Shown: piece by piece, positions 8,056 through 16,349 of the stretch
Layout of the letters: every line of letters starts with the position of its first letter
Numbering within the stretch: the stretch's first letter is position 1
NCBI GenBank assembly: GCA_021805565.1
Contig: JAJZFA010000006.1
Coordinates: 36,579-100,578 of the forward strand
DNA length: 64,000 bases
Source of the DNA: Pseudomonadota bacterium
GTDB lineage: Bacteria > Pseudomonadota > Alphaproteobacteria > Acetobacterales > Acetobacteraceae
Direction of reading: 5' to 3'
Position numbers and translations under genes: made by a program
Notes under the pieces: generated by a model
Database searches by the model: none
Seen by the model: the letters and a program-made list of their open reading frames with translations, nothing else
What the model was told of the DNA's origin: nothing

Positions 8056-9789
8056 ATGAGCATCAGTGCATCCCAGCCAGGGGCCATACTATCGCCGGCC
8101 CGCCCAATGACATCGGATGAAAAGAAAATCATCCTAGCATCGTCGCTCGGTACTGTTTTCGAATGGTACGACTTTTACCTGTACGGTTCGCTCGCCGTCA
8201 TTATCGGCGCGAAGTTCTTTGGCCAGTTCGATGTCACGACACGCAATATCTTTGCATTGCTCGCATTTGCGGCCGGCTTTCTGGTCCGCCCGTTCGGCGC
8301 GCTGGTGTTCGGTCGCCTCGGCGATCTGGTCGGACGCAAATACACCTTCCTGATTACTATTCTGATCATGGGTTCCTCCACCTTCATCGTCGGAGTCCTG
8401 CCGACGTCCGACAGTATCGGCATCAGCGCCGCCGTGATCCTGATCACACTGCGCATCCTGCAAGGCCTGGCACTCGGCGGCGAATATGGCGGCGCGGCCA
8501 CCTATGTCGCCGAACATGCCCCGCGCAACCGGCGGGGATTTTACACAAGCTGGATTCAAACGACGGCAACACTGGGCCTGTTCATGTCGCTGCTGGTTAT
8601 TCTGGTGGTCCAAGGGTCCATGAGCGCGGATGACTTCAAGTCCTATGGATGGCGCATACCGTTCCTGGTTTCCATTTTGCTGCTTGCGGTTTCGGTCTGG
8701 ATCCGCATGCAACTGAGCGAAAGCCCCGCGTTCCTGAAAATGAAGGCTGAAGGCAAGCATTCCAAGGCACCGCTGAGCGAAGCGTTCGGCCAGTGGAGGA
8801 ATGCAAAATGGGCCATCGTCGCTCTGTTCGGTCTGGTCGCCGGTCAGGCTGTTGTTTGGTACTCCGGGCAATTTTATGCGCTGTTCTTCCTGACCGGCGT
8901 GTTGAAAGTGGACGGATACAGCGCCAACCTCATGGTCGCCTGGGCGCTGCTGGTGGGTGCGTTCGGCTTTATCCTGTTCGGCTGGCTGTCGGACAAAATT
9001 GGCCGTAAACCGATCATCCTGGGCGGATGCCTGCTTGCCGCGCTGACCTACTTCCCGGTCTTCCGCTATATGGCCGAAATCGCCAATCCGGCGCTGACCA
9101 ACGCGCAGGATTCGGTTCACGTGGTGGTGGTGGCCGATCCGGCGACCTGCTCGTTCCAGTTCAACCCAACCGGCCTGTCCAAATTCGTCAACAGTTGCGA
9201 CGTCGCCAAGGGGGCCCTGGCTCGGGCGTCCGTGTCTTATACCCAGGAAGACGCGGCGCCGGGAACGCCAGCCAGCATCAAGATCGGCGACAAGACAATC
9301 GATCCGATGGCCAAGACTTTCGCCAAGGATCTGGGCACGACGCTGACCGAAGTGGGCTATCCGGCCGCGTCCAACGCATCGGTGGTAAAACTGGCCACGC
9401 CGTGGGACATTTTCAGGGCGCAACCGTTCATCATCGTTCTGATCCTGTGTTTCCTGATGATTCTGGTCACCATGGTCTATGGTCCCATGGCGGCCGCGCT
9501 GGTCGAATTATTCCCGACCCGCATTCGCTACACGTCGATGTCGCTGCCTTATCATATCGGCAACGGCTGGTTCGGCGGCTTGCTGCCGGCCTCGATGTTC
9601 GCGATGAACGCGCAGAACGGCAGTATCTATTTCGGCCTGTGGTACCCGGTGGTCATCGCCGGCGCCACCGTCGTCATCGGCCTGTTCTTCGTTCCGGAAA
9701 CCAAGGATCGCGACATTTACGCTGGCGATTTCGCGGTTCATCCTGGCGATACGGTGGTGGAGTTCGACCCCAACGCCGCCGACTACTGA
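8056..9789 (+). CDS. MHS-family MFS transporter with an internal hydrophilic insertion
   Basis: A 577-residue inner-membrane metabolite:proton symporter. The family signature near TM1 is SLGTVFEWYDFYLYG. The loop 2-3 motif FGRLGDLVGRKYTF and the mirrored FGWLSDKIGRKPII are present. Between about residues 350 and 445 there is a roughly 100-residue soluble stretch (VVVVADPATCSFQFNP through SIKIGDKTIDPMAKTF) that interrupts the second half before two further membrane-spanning segments. This is longer than the usual 420-450 residues of KgtP/ProP-like members. The insert carries two Cys. The start has a GGGGAGGA site. The substrate is unknown; carboxylates are typical of the family. Confidence 0.88.
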   Translation: MSISASQPGAILSPARPMTSDEKKIILASSLGTVFEWYDFYLYGSLAVIIGAKFFGQFDVTTRNIFALLAFAAGFLVRPFGALVFGRLGDLVGRKYTFLITILIMGSSTFIVGVLPTSDSIGISAAVILITLRILQGLALGGEYGGAATYVAEHAPRNRRGFYTSWIQTTATLGLFMSLLVILVVQGSMSADDFKSYGWRIPFLVSILLLAVSVWIRMQLSESPAFLKMKAEGKHSKAPLSEAFGQWRNAKWAIVALFGLVAGQAVVWYSGQFYALFFLTGVLKVDGYSANLMVAWALLVGAFGFILFGWLSDKIGRKPIILGGCLLAALTYFPVFRYMAEIANPALTNAQDSVHVVVVADPATCSFQFNPTGLSKFVNSCDVAKGALARASVSYTQEDAAPGTPASIKIGDKTIDPMAKTFAKDLGTTLTEVGYPAASNASVVKLATPWDIFRAQPFIIVLILCFLMILVTMVYGPMAAALVELFPTRIRYTSMSLPYHIGNGWFGGLLPASMFAMNAQNGSIYFGLWYPVVIAGATVVIGLFFVPETKDRDIYAGDFAVHPGDTVVEFDPNAADY

Positions 9790-9795
9790 TAGCCT

Positions 9796-9845
9796 GATAC
9801 CGTTCCGGCCGGTATCGATCCGTTGCTTAGGCGTATCGATACCGG
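9796..9845 (+). terminator. Overlapping inverted repeats after the MHS transporter
   Basis: Seven bases after the stop at 9789, GATACCG (9796-9802) pairs with CGGTATC (9810-9816). An alternative longer stem pairs CCGGTATCGAT (9809-9819) with ATCGATACCGG (9835-9845). The two stems share the middle arm and exclude one another. No T-run follows, so if this ends transcription it is not a classic intrinsic terminator. Confidence 0.4.
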
Positions 9846-10044
9846 GCGGTCTGGGACGAAAGCACAAGACTGTTGGAAGCCGGGTTCAGTCCGGACGCAC
9901 CGGCATTGCCGAGCAGCCGCTGGGGCAGGGTGGGCAGGCGGGCAGGCCGCGCCAGAACAGTCGCGAAGCGCCCAAGTCAGGATAATCGCGACGCTGGCGC
10001 ACGACACGATTTTATCGATATCCGTTCAACGGGCGGAGAGGGCA

Positions 10045-10566
10045 TTGACGGCCGACGACGAAGACGACGAAGGGCCGCCGAAGCTGCCGGGCGGCAAATT
10101 CTACATGACTCCGGCCGGCCGCCAGCGCCTGGAAACCGAACGCGCGGACCTGCGAACCGCCCGGCATCGCGTTGTTGAAATCGTGGCCTGGGCCGCGAGT
10201 AACGGCGATCGCAGCGAGAACGCGGATTACAAGGAAGGCAAGCGGCGGCTGCGGGAAATCGACCGGCGGCTCCGTTTCCTGATCAACCGCATCGCGCATG
10301 CCGAGGTGGTCGATCCCGCAGCGCAGACGCAGCGCGACCGGGTGTTTTTCGGCGCCACCGTCACCTATGCCAATGAACGCGACGAAGAAGCCACGGTGAC
10401 CATCGTCGGCGTGGACGAAGCCGATATGGGCGCCGGCACGATCGGCATCGGCGCGCCGGTCGCGCTGGCGCTGTTAGGCCGGCAGCGCGGCGACGAGGTG
10501 ACCGTGCGCACGCCGCGCGGGCCGGAGGTGCTTGAAATCCTGGCGATTCGGTATCCGGAGCGGTGA
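10045..10566 (+). CDS. greB: Transcription elongation factor GreB
   Basis: GreB rescues backtracked RNA polymerase by stimulating transcript cleavage. The N-terminal coiled coil has KFYMTPAGRQRLE, then SWAAS-like WAASNGDRSENADYKEGK with the acidic tip, then RRLREIDRRLRFL, which is diagnostic for GreB over GreA. The C-terminal FKBP-like domain follows (VFFGATVTYANE to VLEILAIRY). The frame is open from 9823, but its first 74 residues look non-coding. I place the start at TTG 10045, preceded by GGAGAGGG, giving 173 residues, close to the usual 158-170. An acidic tract ADDEDDE precedes the conserved domain. Confidence 0.85.
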   Translation: MTADDEDDEGPPKLPGGKFYMTPAGRQRLETERADLRTARHRVVEIVAWAASNGDRSENADYKEGKRRLREIDRRLRFLINRIAHAEVVDPAAQTQRDRVFFGATVTYANERDEEATVTIVGVDEADMGAGTIGIGAPVALALLGRQRGDEVTVRTPRGPEVLEILAIRYPER

Positions 10567-10682
10567 CGCCCGCGTCGCGTTACGCCGCCGCTGGTTCGCA
10601 TCCAAAGGCCGCATAAGGAATATTATGTTAAATTTTTGATCCGATCTTGCCGTCACGATCCGCTTCGTGGCAATCCGCGGCC

Positions 10683-11198
10683 ATGGCCGATCGCACCACG
10701 CCTGACCGGTTTGTTATCGCCGCCGCCGTTGACCGGCTTATTTATGGCGACGATGTCACGTTCGATCCGGTCGATGCCGGCATCTTGCTGGATGCGTTGC
10801 CGCGCAAACGGTCGCCATGGATCCAGTTGGGCGTCGCCGGCCGCATGTCTGGCGGGTCCGTCAAGGGCTTTGCGGCCGGCGTGGGCGATGTAACGGTCAA
10901 GAATGATCGCGACCGCCAGTTTCAGTATGATTCCGGTGGTGACGCCTATACGCGGGCCGGCCAGTGGAAATTGATGTCGATTGGGAAGCGTACGCGCCAA
11001 TTCATTGAAATTGAACAAGTCATGGCGGATCCAACCGACGACGGCCGCGGCGCGCTGATCTGCTACGAGTCCGGCGGCACGCCGATCCGCATGGACATCC
11101 GGTTCAACCGGTCTTTCCGGCTGTTCTGGTCGCCCGTCGTGATTATGGTTCCTGGCTGGAAGCCCTGGAAAGTGCCGGATGCAAGTGCCGGGGCATAG
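10683..11198 (+). CDS. Hypothetical protein
   Basis: From the ATG at 10683 this frame gives 171 residues (it is open from 10647). The product has no signal peptide or membrane segment and contains DRLIYGDDVTFDPVDAG, a Gly-rich middle and an aromatic-rich C-terminus (FRLFWSPVVIMVPGWKPW). Base composition matches the neighbours and the frame is uninterrupted, so it is probably a real gene. I do not recognise the family. No clear ribosome site is visible. Confidence 0.5.
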   Translation: MADRTTPDRFVIAAAVDRLIYGDDVTFDPVDAGILLDALPRKRSPWIQLGVAGRMSGGSVKGFAAGVGDVTVKNDRDRQFQYDSGGDAYTRAGQWKLMSIGKRTRQFIEIEQVMADPTDDGRGALICYESGGTPIRMDIRFNRSFRLFWSPVVIMVPGWKPWKVPDASAGA

Positions 11199-11365
11199 CC
11201 GGTAGCGCCGCCTTCGCCGGCCGATCGCCGCCACGGAACTGTCATATTTCGTTGCTAAACATGACTTAAATTCCCGACGGTTAACACTATGTTACGTGAC
11301 GGATGCAGCGTCAGCCTGGATAATCCATTTATTGTCGAAGCCCGCAGACCCAGGGAATCCGCCCC

Positions 11366-11953
11366 ATGACTCGCATGCTCGCCATCTTCGGAATTGGTCC
11401 CGTCCTGGCACTTGGCGCCTGCGCGGCGCCCCTGCCGCAAGCCCCCGGCGTGCTGGCCTTGCCCGCGAAGGGAGAATCGTTCGCGGCGTTTCAGCAGGAT
11501 GAGACGACCTGCCGCGGTTTTGCCTCCCAGCAAATCGGCGGTGGATCGGCCGCGTCTGCCGCCAACACCAGCGCGGCGGGTACCGCCGTGGTTGGTACCG
11601 CGCTTGGTGCCGCGGCCGGTGCGGCGCTCGGTGCGGTCGGCGGTGTGGCCGGGGCCGGCGCGGCGATTGGCGGCGCAACCGGTCTGCTGGCCGGTTCCGC
11701 CATCGGAGCCGATAACGGTGCGATCGCCGGAGGCTCCGTTCAGGCGCAGTATGATACTGCCTATACGCAGTGCATGTACGCCAAGGGAAATACCGTCGAA
11801 AGCCCGCCGCGTGCGTACGCGGCACCGCTTCCTTATGCCTATCCGGCGCCCTATCCGTATCCCTATCCCTATTACGCCCCCGGATTTTATGCCGCGCCGG
11901 TCGTCATCGGCGGTGGCTGGGGCTATGGTTATGGGTGGGGCCGGCGCTGGTAA
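11366..11953 (+). CDS. Glycine-zipper lipoprotein with Pro/Tyr tail
   Basis: A 195-residue predicted envelope lipoprotein. The lipobox is LALGAC with Cys near residue 19. After a Cys-containing linker (DETTCRGFASQQ) there is an Ala/Gly zipper of about 60 residues (GTALGAAAGAALGAVGG, then AAIGGATGLLAGSAIGA) that probably inserts in or packs on a membrane. A second Cys sits in YTQCMYAKG. The tail is a Pro/Tyr repeat (PYPYPYPYYAP) followed by a Gly/Trp/Tyr run. This layout fits small outer-membrane glycine-zipper proteins of alphaproteobacteria; the function is unknown. Confidence 0.7.
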   Translation: MTRMLAIFGIGPVLALGACAAPLPQAPGVLALPAKGESFAAFQQDETTCRGFASQQIGGGSAASAANTSAAGTAVVGTALGAAAGAALGAVGGVAGAGAAIGGATGLLAGSAIGADNGAIAGGSVQAQYDTAYTQCMYAKGNTVESPPRAYAAPLPYAYPAPYPYPYPYYAPGFYAAPVVIGGGWGYGYGWGRRW

Positions 11954-11961
11954 CCGGCCCC
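11937..11961. terminator. Hairpin at the stop codon of the lipoprotein gene
   Basis: GGGGCCGG (11937-11944) pairs perfectly with CCGGCCCC (11954-11961) around a 9-base loop that holds the TAA stop. It separates convergent genes 12 bases apart and could slow transcription from both sides. No T-run is present. Confidence 0.4.
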
Positions 11962-11965
11962 TGCC

Positions 11966-13303
11966 CTAACGGGTGTAACCGTCCAATTCATCCTGCGTCC
12001 AGGCAATCACCTGTTCGATCGTTTGGCCATCGCGCAACCGGGCAAACATCTGGTTGTGAACGCCGCGATTGTAGATTTGCACCGCGATATCGGGCGGCGC
12101 TTCCGATGCGGTCAGCGACGGTTTCTGCCCGCTGGCCGGACGCAATGGATAATTGAACACCGTGCCCTTCGGCGGCCCGACCTCCTCCCATATTTTGAAG
12201 TCGTTCAGTCCGGCATAGGGCGGCAGATCGTACCCGTCGCTGGACACGTCGCGTGCCTCCACGTTGTCCCGCTGCATCAGAAATTCGATCAGATCCTTGC
12301 CGGCGCTTTTGTTCTGGCTGAAATTATATACCCCCCAGAAGTAGCTTTGCGTCGGCACGAACCGTCCTTTCGGACCGGACGGCGCCGGCAGCGTCCAGCA
12401 ATCCGCCGCCACCGCCGGTGCGTCCCGTTTAGCCACCGCCCAGGCGGACGGGGGATTGAAGATCAGCGCCGTCTTGCCGGAAATCAACGCCCGGTTGTTC
12501 GATGCGTCGTCATAGCTGACCGCATCGGCCGGATAGAATTTGACCAGCCGCTGTGCGTATTCCAGCGCCTGTCGTGTGCCGTCGGATTTCAGTTGAGACT
12601 TGCCATCGGCATCGATCAGCACCCCGCCGAACGCCGCGAAGATCGCGCCATGCGTGTCGGTGGCGTCGGAATTCAGCCCCCCGCCCATGCCCAGAGCGAA
12701 CGTCATATTGTCCTTTTTGGCGAGTTCGGCATATTTCAGGAAATTCTCCCATGTCCAACTGTCTTGCAGCGCGTTTGTCTCATCCTTCGCCGGATACATC
12801 GCCTGAAGGTCCAGCCCGTGTTGGCGGAACCAGCCGATCCGGGCGCAAGGCGGCTTTAACTGCGTGCCGCTGCTGGATGGCACCGCCGCCCAGTGTCCTT
12901 TGTACTGCGCGAGATAGGTGACAACGCTGTTGACCGCACCGTTGGCGGCGGTCAGGCGCTGCACCACGTCGTCCACCGGCGCCAGGCTTTCGGCATAATT
13001 CTGCACGTCCCAGGTGACGAATGTCATGACGTCGTGACCGGCTTTGGCCTGCGTTTCCGCCGCCGGGGTCAGTTGCAGCTTGCCGCCGCTGGACGTGATG
13101 AAGTCGGCGGTCACCGCGACCTTGTTCTTATCCGCCCAGGTATCGACCTGCTTTTGCATGACCGCGTTGGCGCCGGGTACCCAATGGTCCCAAAAGCCGA
13201 TGCTCAGTTTACCGGCCGCACCCGCGCTTCGAATATGCACCAGCGGCAGTGCCGCTGCCGCCAACGCAACGGTTTTCCGGCGCGATATGGTGTGTCCTGG
13301 CAT
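11966..13303 (-). CDS. ABC transporter substrate-binding protein, family 1 (sugar type)
   Basis: A 445-residue periplasmic solute-binding protein of the MalE/UgpB-like family. The N-terminus SRRKTVALAAAALPLVH ends in a cleavage region near AGAAG and carries twin arginines, so Tat export is likely. The mature chain begins KLSIGFWDHWVPGANAV, typical of family 1 binding proteins. It contains the conserved substrate-cleft pattern seen as ALIFNPPSAWAVAKRD and FGGVLIDADGK. No permease or ATPase is adjacent in this window. The ligand is unknown. Confidence 0.85.
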   Translation of the reverse strand: MPGHTISRRKTVALAAAALPLVHIRSAGAAGKLSIGFWDHWVPGANAVMQKQVDTWADKNKVAVTADFITSSGGKLQLTPAAETQAKAGHDVMTFVTWDVQNYAESLAPVDDVVQRLTAANGAVNSVVTYLAQYKGHWAAVPSSSGTQLKPPCARIGWFRQHGLDLQAMYPAKDETNALQDSWTWENFLKYAELAKKDNMTFALGMGGGLNSDATDTHGAIFAAFGGVLIDADGKSQLKSDGTRQALEYAQRLVKFYPADAVSYDDASNNRALISGKTALIFNPPSAWAVAKRDAPAVAADCWTLPAPSGPKGRFVPTQSYFWGVYNFSQNKSAGKDLIEFLMQRDNVEARDVSSDGYDLPPYAGLNDFKIWEEVGPPKGTVFNYPLRPASGQKPSLTASEAPPDIAVQIYNRGVHNQMFARLRDGQTIEQVIAWTQDELDGYTR

Positions 13304-13637
13304 GCAAGCCTCCCTGTGCGGCCACCGGCCGAGCTTTGTTATGGTACCCTGTAGAATGAGGGTGAAGGGATGTTAGCAGTCCCCGGACGGAATACGCCGC
13401 TTAATTTCGATGATATCCGCGCCATCGCACTGGCCCTCCGGTTCAAGCCCGATCGGACGACCTTCGCGTTCCATCCGGTCCTGTCTGGCATCAGGCTGGC
13501 CGGTACGCCATCGGCGATATCCCACACGGTTAACCTGGGGCGCATCGCAAAGGGGCTGAGCCAGTCATGGGCCCCGTTGCTTCCCGCACCTGGAACCCTC
13601 ACGATCTGCTTTTGGTTCAAGCCAGTGAAAGGCGACA
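13304..13637. other. Intergenic stretch between divergent genes
   Basis: This 334-base gap separates the binding protein (leftward) from the dioxygenase (rightward), so both promoters should lie here. Frames open across it on both strands have no start context and no recognisable product. I see no repeat, operator palindrome or RNA gene. Confidence 0.4.
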
Positions 13638-14711
13638 ATGATCCATATGAACAGGTGGGCGGCATGGACCGCCGGCGATCTTCAGGCCGACGAACGCTGG
13701 ATCCGCGAACTGGGCGACCGCGCCCGCCGCGACCTGACCGCGACCGTGCGCAAGGCGGCCGATCCGGCCAAGACGCTGTTCGACTACAGCCGCGACGATT
13801 TTAACCTCGGCGCCGCCGAACCGGTCATCGCGGGGGCGCTGCGCGAAGTCCGCGACGGCACCGGCTTCGCCATCCTGCGCGGCATGCCGCGCGACGGGCT
13901 GACCCAGGCCGAATTCGAGCTGCTCACCTGGGCCATCGGCCTGCACATCGGCGTCGCTCGGCCGCAGGGCAAGGCAAGCCAGTTCCTGTCGGCCGTGCGC
14001 GACGCCGGCGTGGTGTACCGCACCGGCAAAGGCAGGGGCTACTCATCGAACGCCGATCTGGATTTCCATACCGACCGCGCCGATGTCGTGCTGCTGACCT
14101 GTTACAATGTGGCGAAATCCGGCGGCATGAGCATGGTTTCCAGTTCCGTCGCCGCGCATGAAATCCTGACGGCGGAGCGGCCCGATCTGGCGGAATTGCT
14201 CCACCGGCCGCACTACTTCAGCCGGCAGGAAGAACAGGCGCCGGACGAAACGCCGTTCTATCCGAACCCGATCTACGACCGGCGCGACGGGCTGCTGTTC
14301 AGCAAATGGAACCGCAACCGGCTGCGGTCGGCGCAGGCGATCGAAGGCGTGCCGCCGCTGACGCCCGCCGGGTTCGACGCGCTGGACCTGCTGGACGACA
14401 TCCTGCGGCGGCCCTCCGTCATGCACACGATGTATCTGAAGCCCGGCGACATGCAGATACTGAACAACCACGTCACGCTGCACTCACGCACCGAATTCGA
14501 GGACCACGACGATCCCGTTCTGAAACGGTGCCTGTTCCGGCTATGGCTCGCACCGCCGGACGGGGTGGCTCTGCCGGAAAGCTGGCGTCCGGCCTATCGG
14601 TCGGTCGAAGCCGGGACGGTGCGCGGCGGGATCGCCGGACAGGGATACGACGATGTCCGGCGCGCCTACGAGGTCAGGCAGGCGGCCGATCTGGGGATGG
14701 CGACACCATAA
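13638..14711 (+). CDS. TauD/TfdA-family Fe(II)/2-oxoglutarate-dependent dioxygenase
   Basis: A 357-residue oxygenase of the TauD/CAS-like fold. The metal-binding HxD is in LDFHTDRADVV (about residue 140), the distal His is in NNHVTLHSRTEFED (about residue 280) and the 2-oxoglutarate-binding Arg is in LKRCLFRLWLAPP. Such enzymes hydroxylate a small substrate while turning 2-oxoglutarate and O2 into succinate and CO2. The segment YNVAKSGGMSMVSS is typical of the subfamily acting on amino- or carboxylic-acid derivatives. No partner genes define the substrate. A second ATG nine bases in (13647) is a possible start. Confidence 0.85.
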   Translation: MIHMNRWAAWTAGDLQADERWIRELGDRARRDLTATVRKAADPAKTLFDYSRDDFNLGAAEPVIAGALREVRDGTGFAILRGMPRDGLTQAEFELLTWAIGLHIGVARPQGKASQFLSAVRDAGVVYRTGKGRGYSSNADLDFHTDRADVVLLTCYNVAKSGGMSMVSSSVAAHEILTAERPDLAELLHRPHYFSRQEEQAPDETPFYPNPIYDRRDGLLFSKWNRNRLRSAQAIEGVPPLTPAGFDALDLLDDILRRPSVMHTMYLKPGDMQILNNHVTLHSRTEFEDHDDPVLKRCLFRLWLAPPDGVALPESWRPAYRSVEAGTVRGGIAGQGYDDVRRAYEVRQAADLGMATP

Positions 14712-14725
14712 CCGCCAATTCCGCC

Positions 14726-15151
14726 CTAACCGGCGGCAGCGACCTGCTTGCGCAGGGCCCGCAACTCCTCGAACCGGGCGGTGATGTCGCGCATGATGGC
14801 AGCGATCCCCATCATGCTGCCGTCCGGCGCGGTGAACGGGACGATGGTGAATTCGACCGACAGCCGGGTGCCGTCCTTGCGAACCGCCGGCACCGCCAGG
14901 GTCTGGCCGTCGCCATACCGGGTTTTGCCGGTTCGCATCGTCTCATGATAGCCGGCCCAGTGCCGAGCCTGTAGGTTCGGCGGGGTGATAATGTCGAGCG
15001 ACTGGCCGAGTGCTTCCTGGTCGGTATAGCCGAACATCCGTTCGGCACCTGCGTTCCAGACGCCGATCAGGCCGTCCCGGCCGGCATAAACGATCGCATC
15101 GGGCATCCCGGCGACTAGCGCCCGGGCGAATTCAGTTGGGTCGGGCGTCAT
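14726..15151 (-). CDS. Single PAS-domain protein
   Basis: From the ATG at 15151 this gene encodes 141 residues, nearly all one PAS domain plus PAC: FARALVAGMPDAIVYAG, GVWNAGAERMFGYT, then VRKDGTRLSVEFTI and MRDITARFEE. No output domain is attached. PAS domains sense small ligands, haem, flavin or redox state. It follows the NsrR-type gene by 26 bases on the same strand and ends the operon globin-regulator-PAS, so it may add a second redox or gas input (inference). The frame is open upstream to 15361, but that part overlaps the regulator gene and is not coding-like. Confidence 0.8.
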   Translation of the reverse strand: MTPDPTEFARALVAGMPDAIVYAGRDGLIGVWNAGAERMFGYTDQEALGQSLDIITPPNLQARHWAGYHETMRTGKTRYGDGQTLAVPAVRKDGTRLSVEFTIVPFTAPDGSMMGIAAIMRDITARFEELRALRKQVAAAG

Positions 15152-15177
15152 GCAGTCTCCTGTTGAACCGGGTGTTG

Positions 15178-15651
15178 TCATGGCATTTGGCCGGCCGTGT
15201 CTGGCCCGGCCAAACCAGCCGGATCGATGCCCAGCAATGCCGCCAGACGCTGCCGGGGTGCGACAAGATCGGCCAGCGTGTAACGATCGAGAACCGCCAA
15301 AAACGCCGCCAGCGCCTGGTGCAACGCGCTTTGCAAAACACACGCGCCGCCGATGGCGCACCTATCCGGGTCGGCGAAACATGCGACCATGTCCATATCC
15401 GGTTCGGTGCGCCGGACGACGCTGCCCAGGTTGATATCGTCGGCGGGTTTGCCAAGCAGGATACCGCCGTTGCGGCCACGTATCGTCCGGATATCGCCGG
15501 CAACACCCAGTTGGTGAACGATCTTGGTCAGATGGGTTTCCGAAATCCGATAGGTGTGCGCGATCGCGCCGATGGTGACGCCGCGTTCGACATTCACCGC
15601 CAGGTACATCAGGGTTCGCAACGTGTAATCGGTATAGGCGGTCAGTCGCAT
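15178..15651 (-). CDS. nsrR: Rrf2-family regulator, NsrR type
   Basis: A 157-residue DNA-binding regulator. The winged helix has MRLTAYTDYTLRTLMYLA and the recognition region ISETHLTKIVHQLG, close to E. coli NsrR. Three cysteines (C91, C98, C104; spacing CX6CX5C) would hold the Fe-S cluster that reacts with nitric oxide. NsrR usually represses NO-detoxification genes until NO damages the cluster. The start overlaps the globin stop by 10 bases. Two NsrR-like palindromes lie upstream of the operon at 16182-16247, supporting autoregulation. Assignment to NsrR rather than another Rrf2 member is well supported by the Cys pattern and operators. Confidence 0.85.
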   Translation of the reverse strand: MRLTAYTDYTLRTLMYLAVNVERGVTIGAIAHTYRISETHLTKIVHQLGVAGDIRTIRGRNGGILLGKPADDINLGSVVRRTEPDMDMVACFADPDRCAIGGACVLQSALHQALAAFLAVLDRYTLADLVAPRQRLAALLGIDPAGLAGPDTAGQMP

Positions 15652-16097
15652 GGACCAGTCTCCACGACCGGCCGGTCAGGCACCGCGCCGGGCCGGTGGA
15701 ACACCGTGTTTTGCAGGCTCGCGGCGATACGGCCCGCCTTTGCGACGAACAACGCGGCCGTTTCCGGCACGAACAGGCTGGCAGCAACCGACTCGAACAC
15801 CGCCAGCCAGTGCGCGAACATCGGTCGTTCCAGCCCCGCGACCCCGCGATGCACCGACACCGGATTGCCTGCATAACGGCCGGAACCGAGCATGACGGAC
15901 GACCAGAAGCGACACATGGTGGCGAGATGGTCAGGCCAACCGGCCTCGCCGATCGCGGCCTCGAACACCGGGGCCAGGTCTGGGTCGCGCCGGATCGCGG
16001 CATAGAACCGGGCGATGAGCAGCCCAATCGACGCTTCGGTCACCCCGGTCAGAAGCGCGGGCGCGCCGCTTGGCCGGATTCGCCGCGCAGCGCTCAC
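15642..16097 (-). CDS. Group III truncated haemoglobin
   Basis: A 151-residue globin of the TrHb3 class. The E-to-F region reads FWSSVMLGSGRYAGNP, a signature of this class, followed by the probable proximal His in SVHRGVAG and then FAHWLAVFE. These small cytoplasmic haem proteins bind O2 and NO and are often induced by nitrosative stress, as in Campylobacter Ctb. It is the first gene of the leftward operon globin-nsrR-PAS and lies downstream of two NsrR-like operators, which supports a role in NO handling. An upstream start is possible because no strong ribosome site was found. Confidence 0.85.
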   Translation of the reverse strand: MSAARRIRPSGAPALLTGVTEASIGLLIARFYAAIRRDPDLAPVFEAAIGEAGWPDHLATMCRFWSSVMLGSGRYAGNPVSVHRGVAGLERPMFAHWLAVFESVAASLFVPETAALFVAKAGRIAASLQNTVFHRPGAVPDRPVVETGPCD

Positions 16098-16181
16098 GGC
16101 AACACCGTTTGGCGATCCGCGGCTATGTCCGCCAGGGAAGAGAATGGGCGCTTAACACGATGTCTCATACGATCCACCCGA

Positions 16182-16204
16182 AAGGTTTATTTATAATATA
16201 CCTT
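16182..16204. promoter_or_regulatory. NsrR-like operator 1
   Basis: A 23-bp imperfect palindrome with outer arms AAGG and CCTT and an AT-rich centre holding TATAATATA. By my alignment it matches the NsrR consensus (half-site AAGATGCATTT, mirrored) at 15 of 22 defined positions. It lies 85 bases upstream of the globin start, and its AT-rich centre looks like a -10 element for either strand. Confidence 0.55.
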
Positions 16205-16224
16205 ATCGACGATCATCCCATAAA

Positions 16225-16247
16225 AAGAAACATTATAAATACATCTT
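16225..16247. promoter_or_regulatory. NsrR-like operator 2
   Basis: A 23-bp palindrome with left half AAGAAACATTA and right half AAATACATCTT. By my count it matches the NsrR consensus at 18 of 22 defined positions, including both outer arms. Its centre is 43 bases from that of operator 1, about four helical turns, so both could be bound on one face. It lies 103 bases upstream of the MFS start at 16350. Confidence 0.7.
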
Positions 16248-16349
16248 TAAGTTCGCCGATAGCAGCTATGCGCTGGCTGCACGACGCGCGGCTACCTGCC
16301 GGTAGAAATATCGTTCTAAAATAAAAGTCCGAAGAAAGAAGAATAGCGC

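Noticed and set aside
11831..11880. CRISPR or tandem DNA repeat in the Pro/Tyr tail
   Set aside because: The short repeated TATCC/CCCTAT units encode the PYPY tail of the lipoprotein in one frame and have no spacer structure.
13339..13665. 108-residue leftward frame between the binding protein and dioxygenase
   Set aside because: No ribosome site or recognisable motif, and it overlaps the start of the dioxygenase; the plus-strand frame of the same gap is no better.
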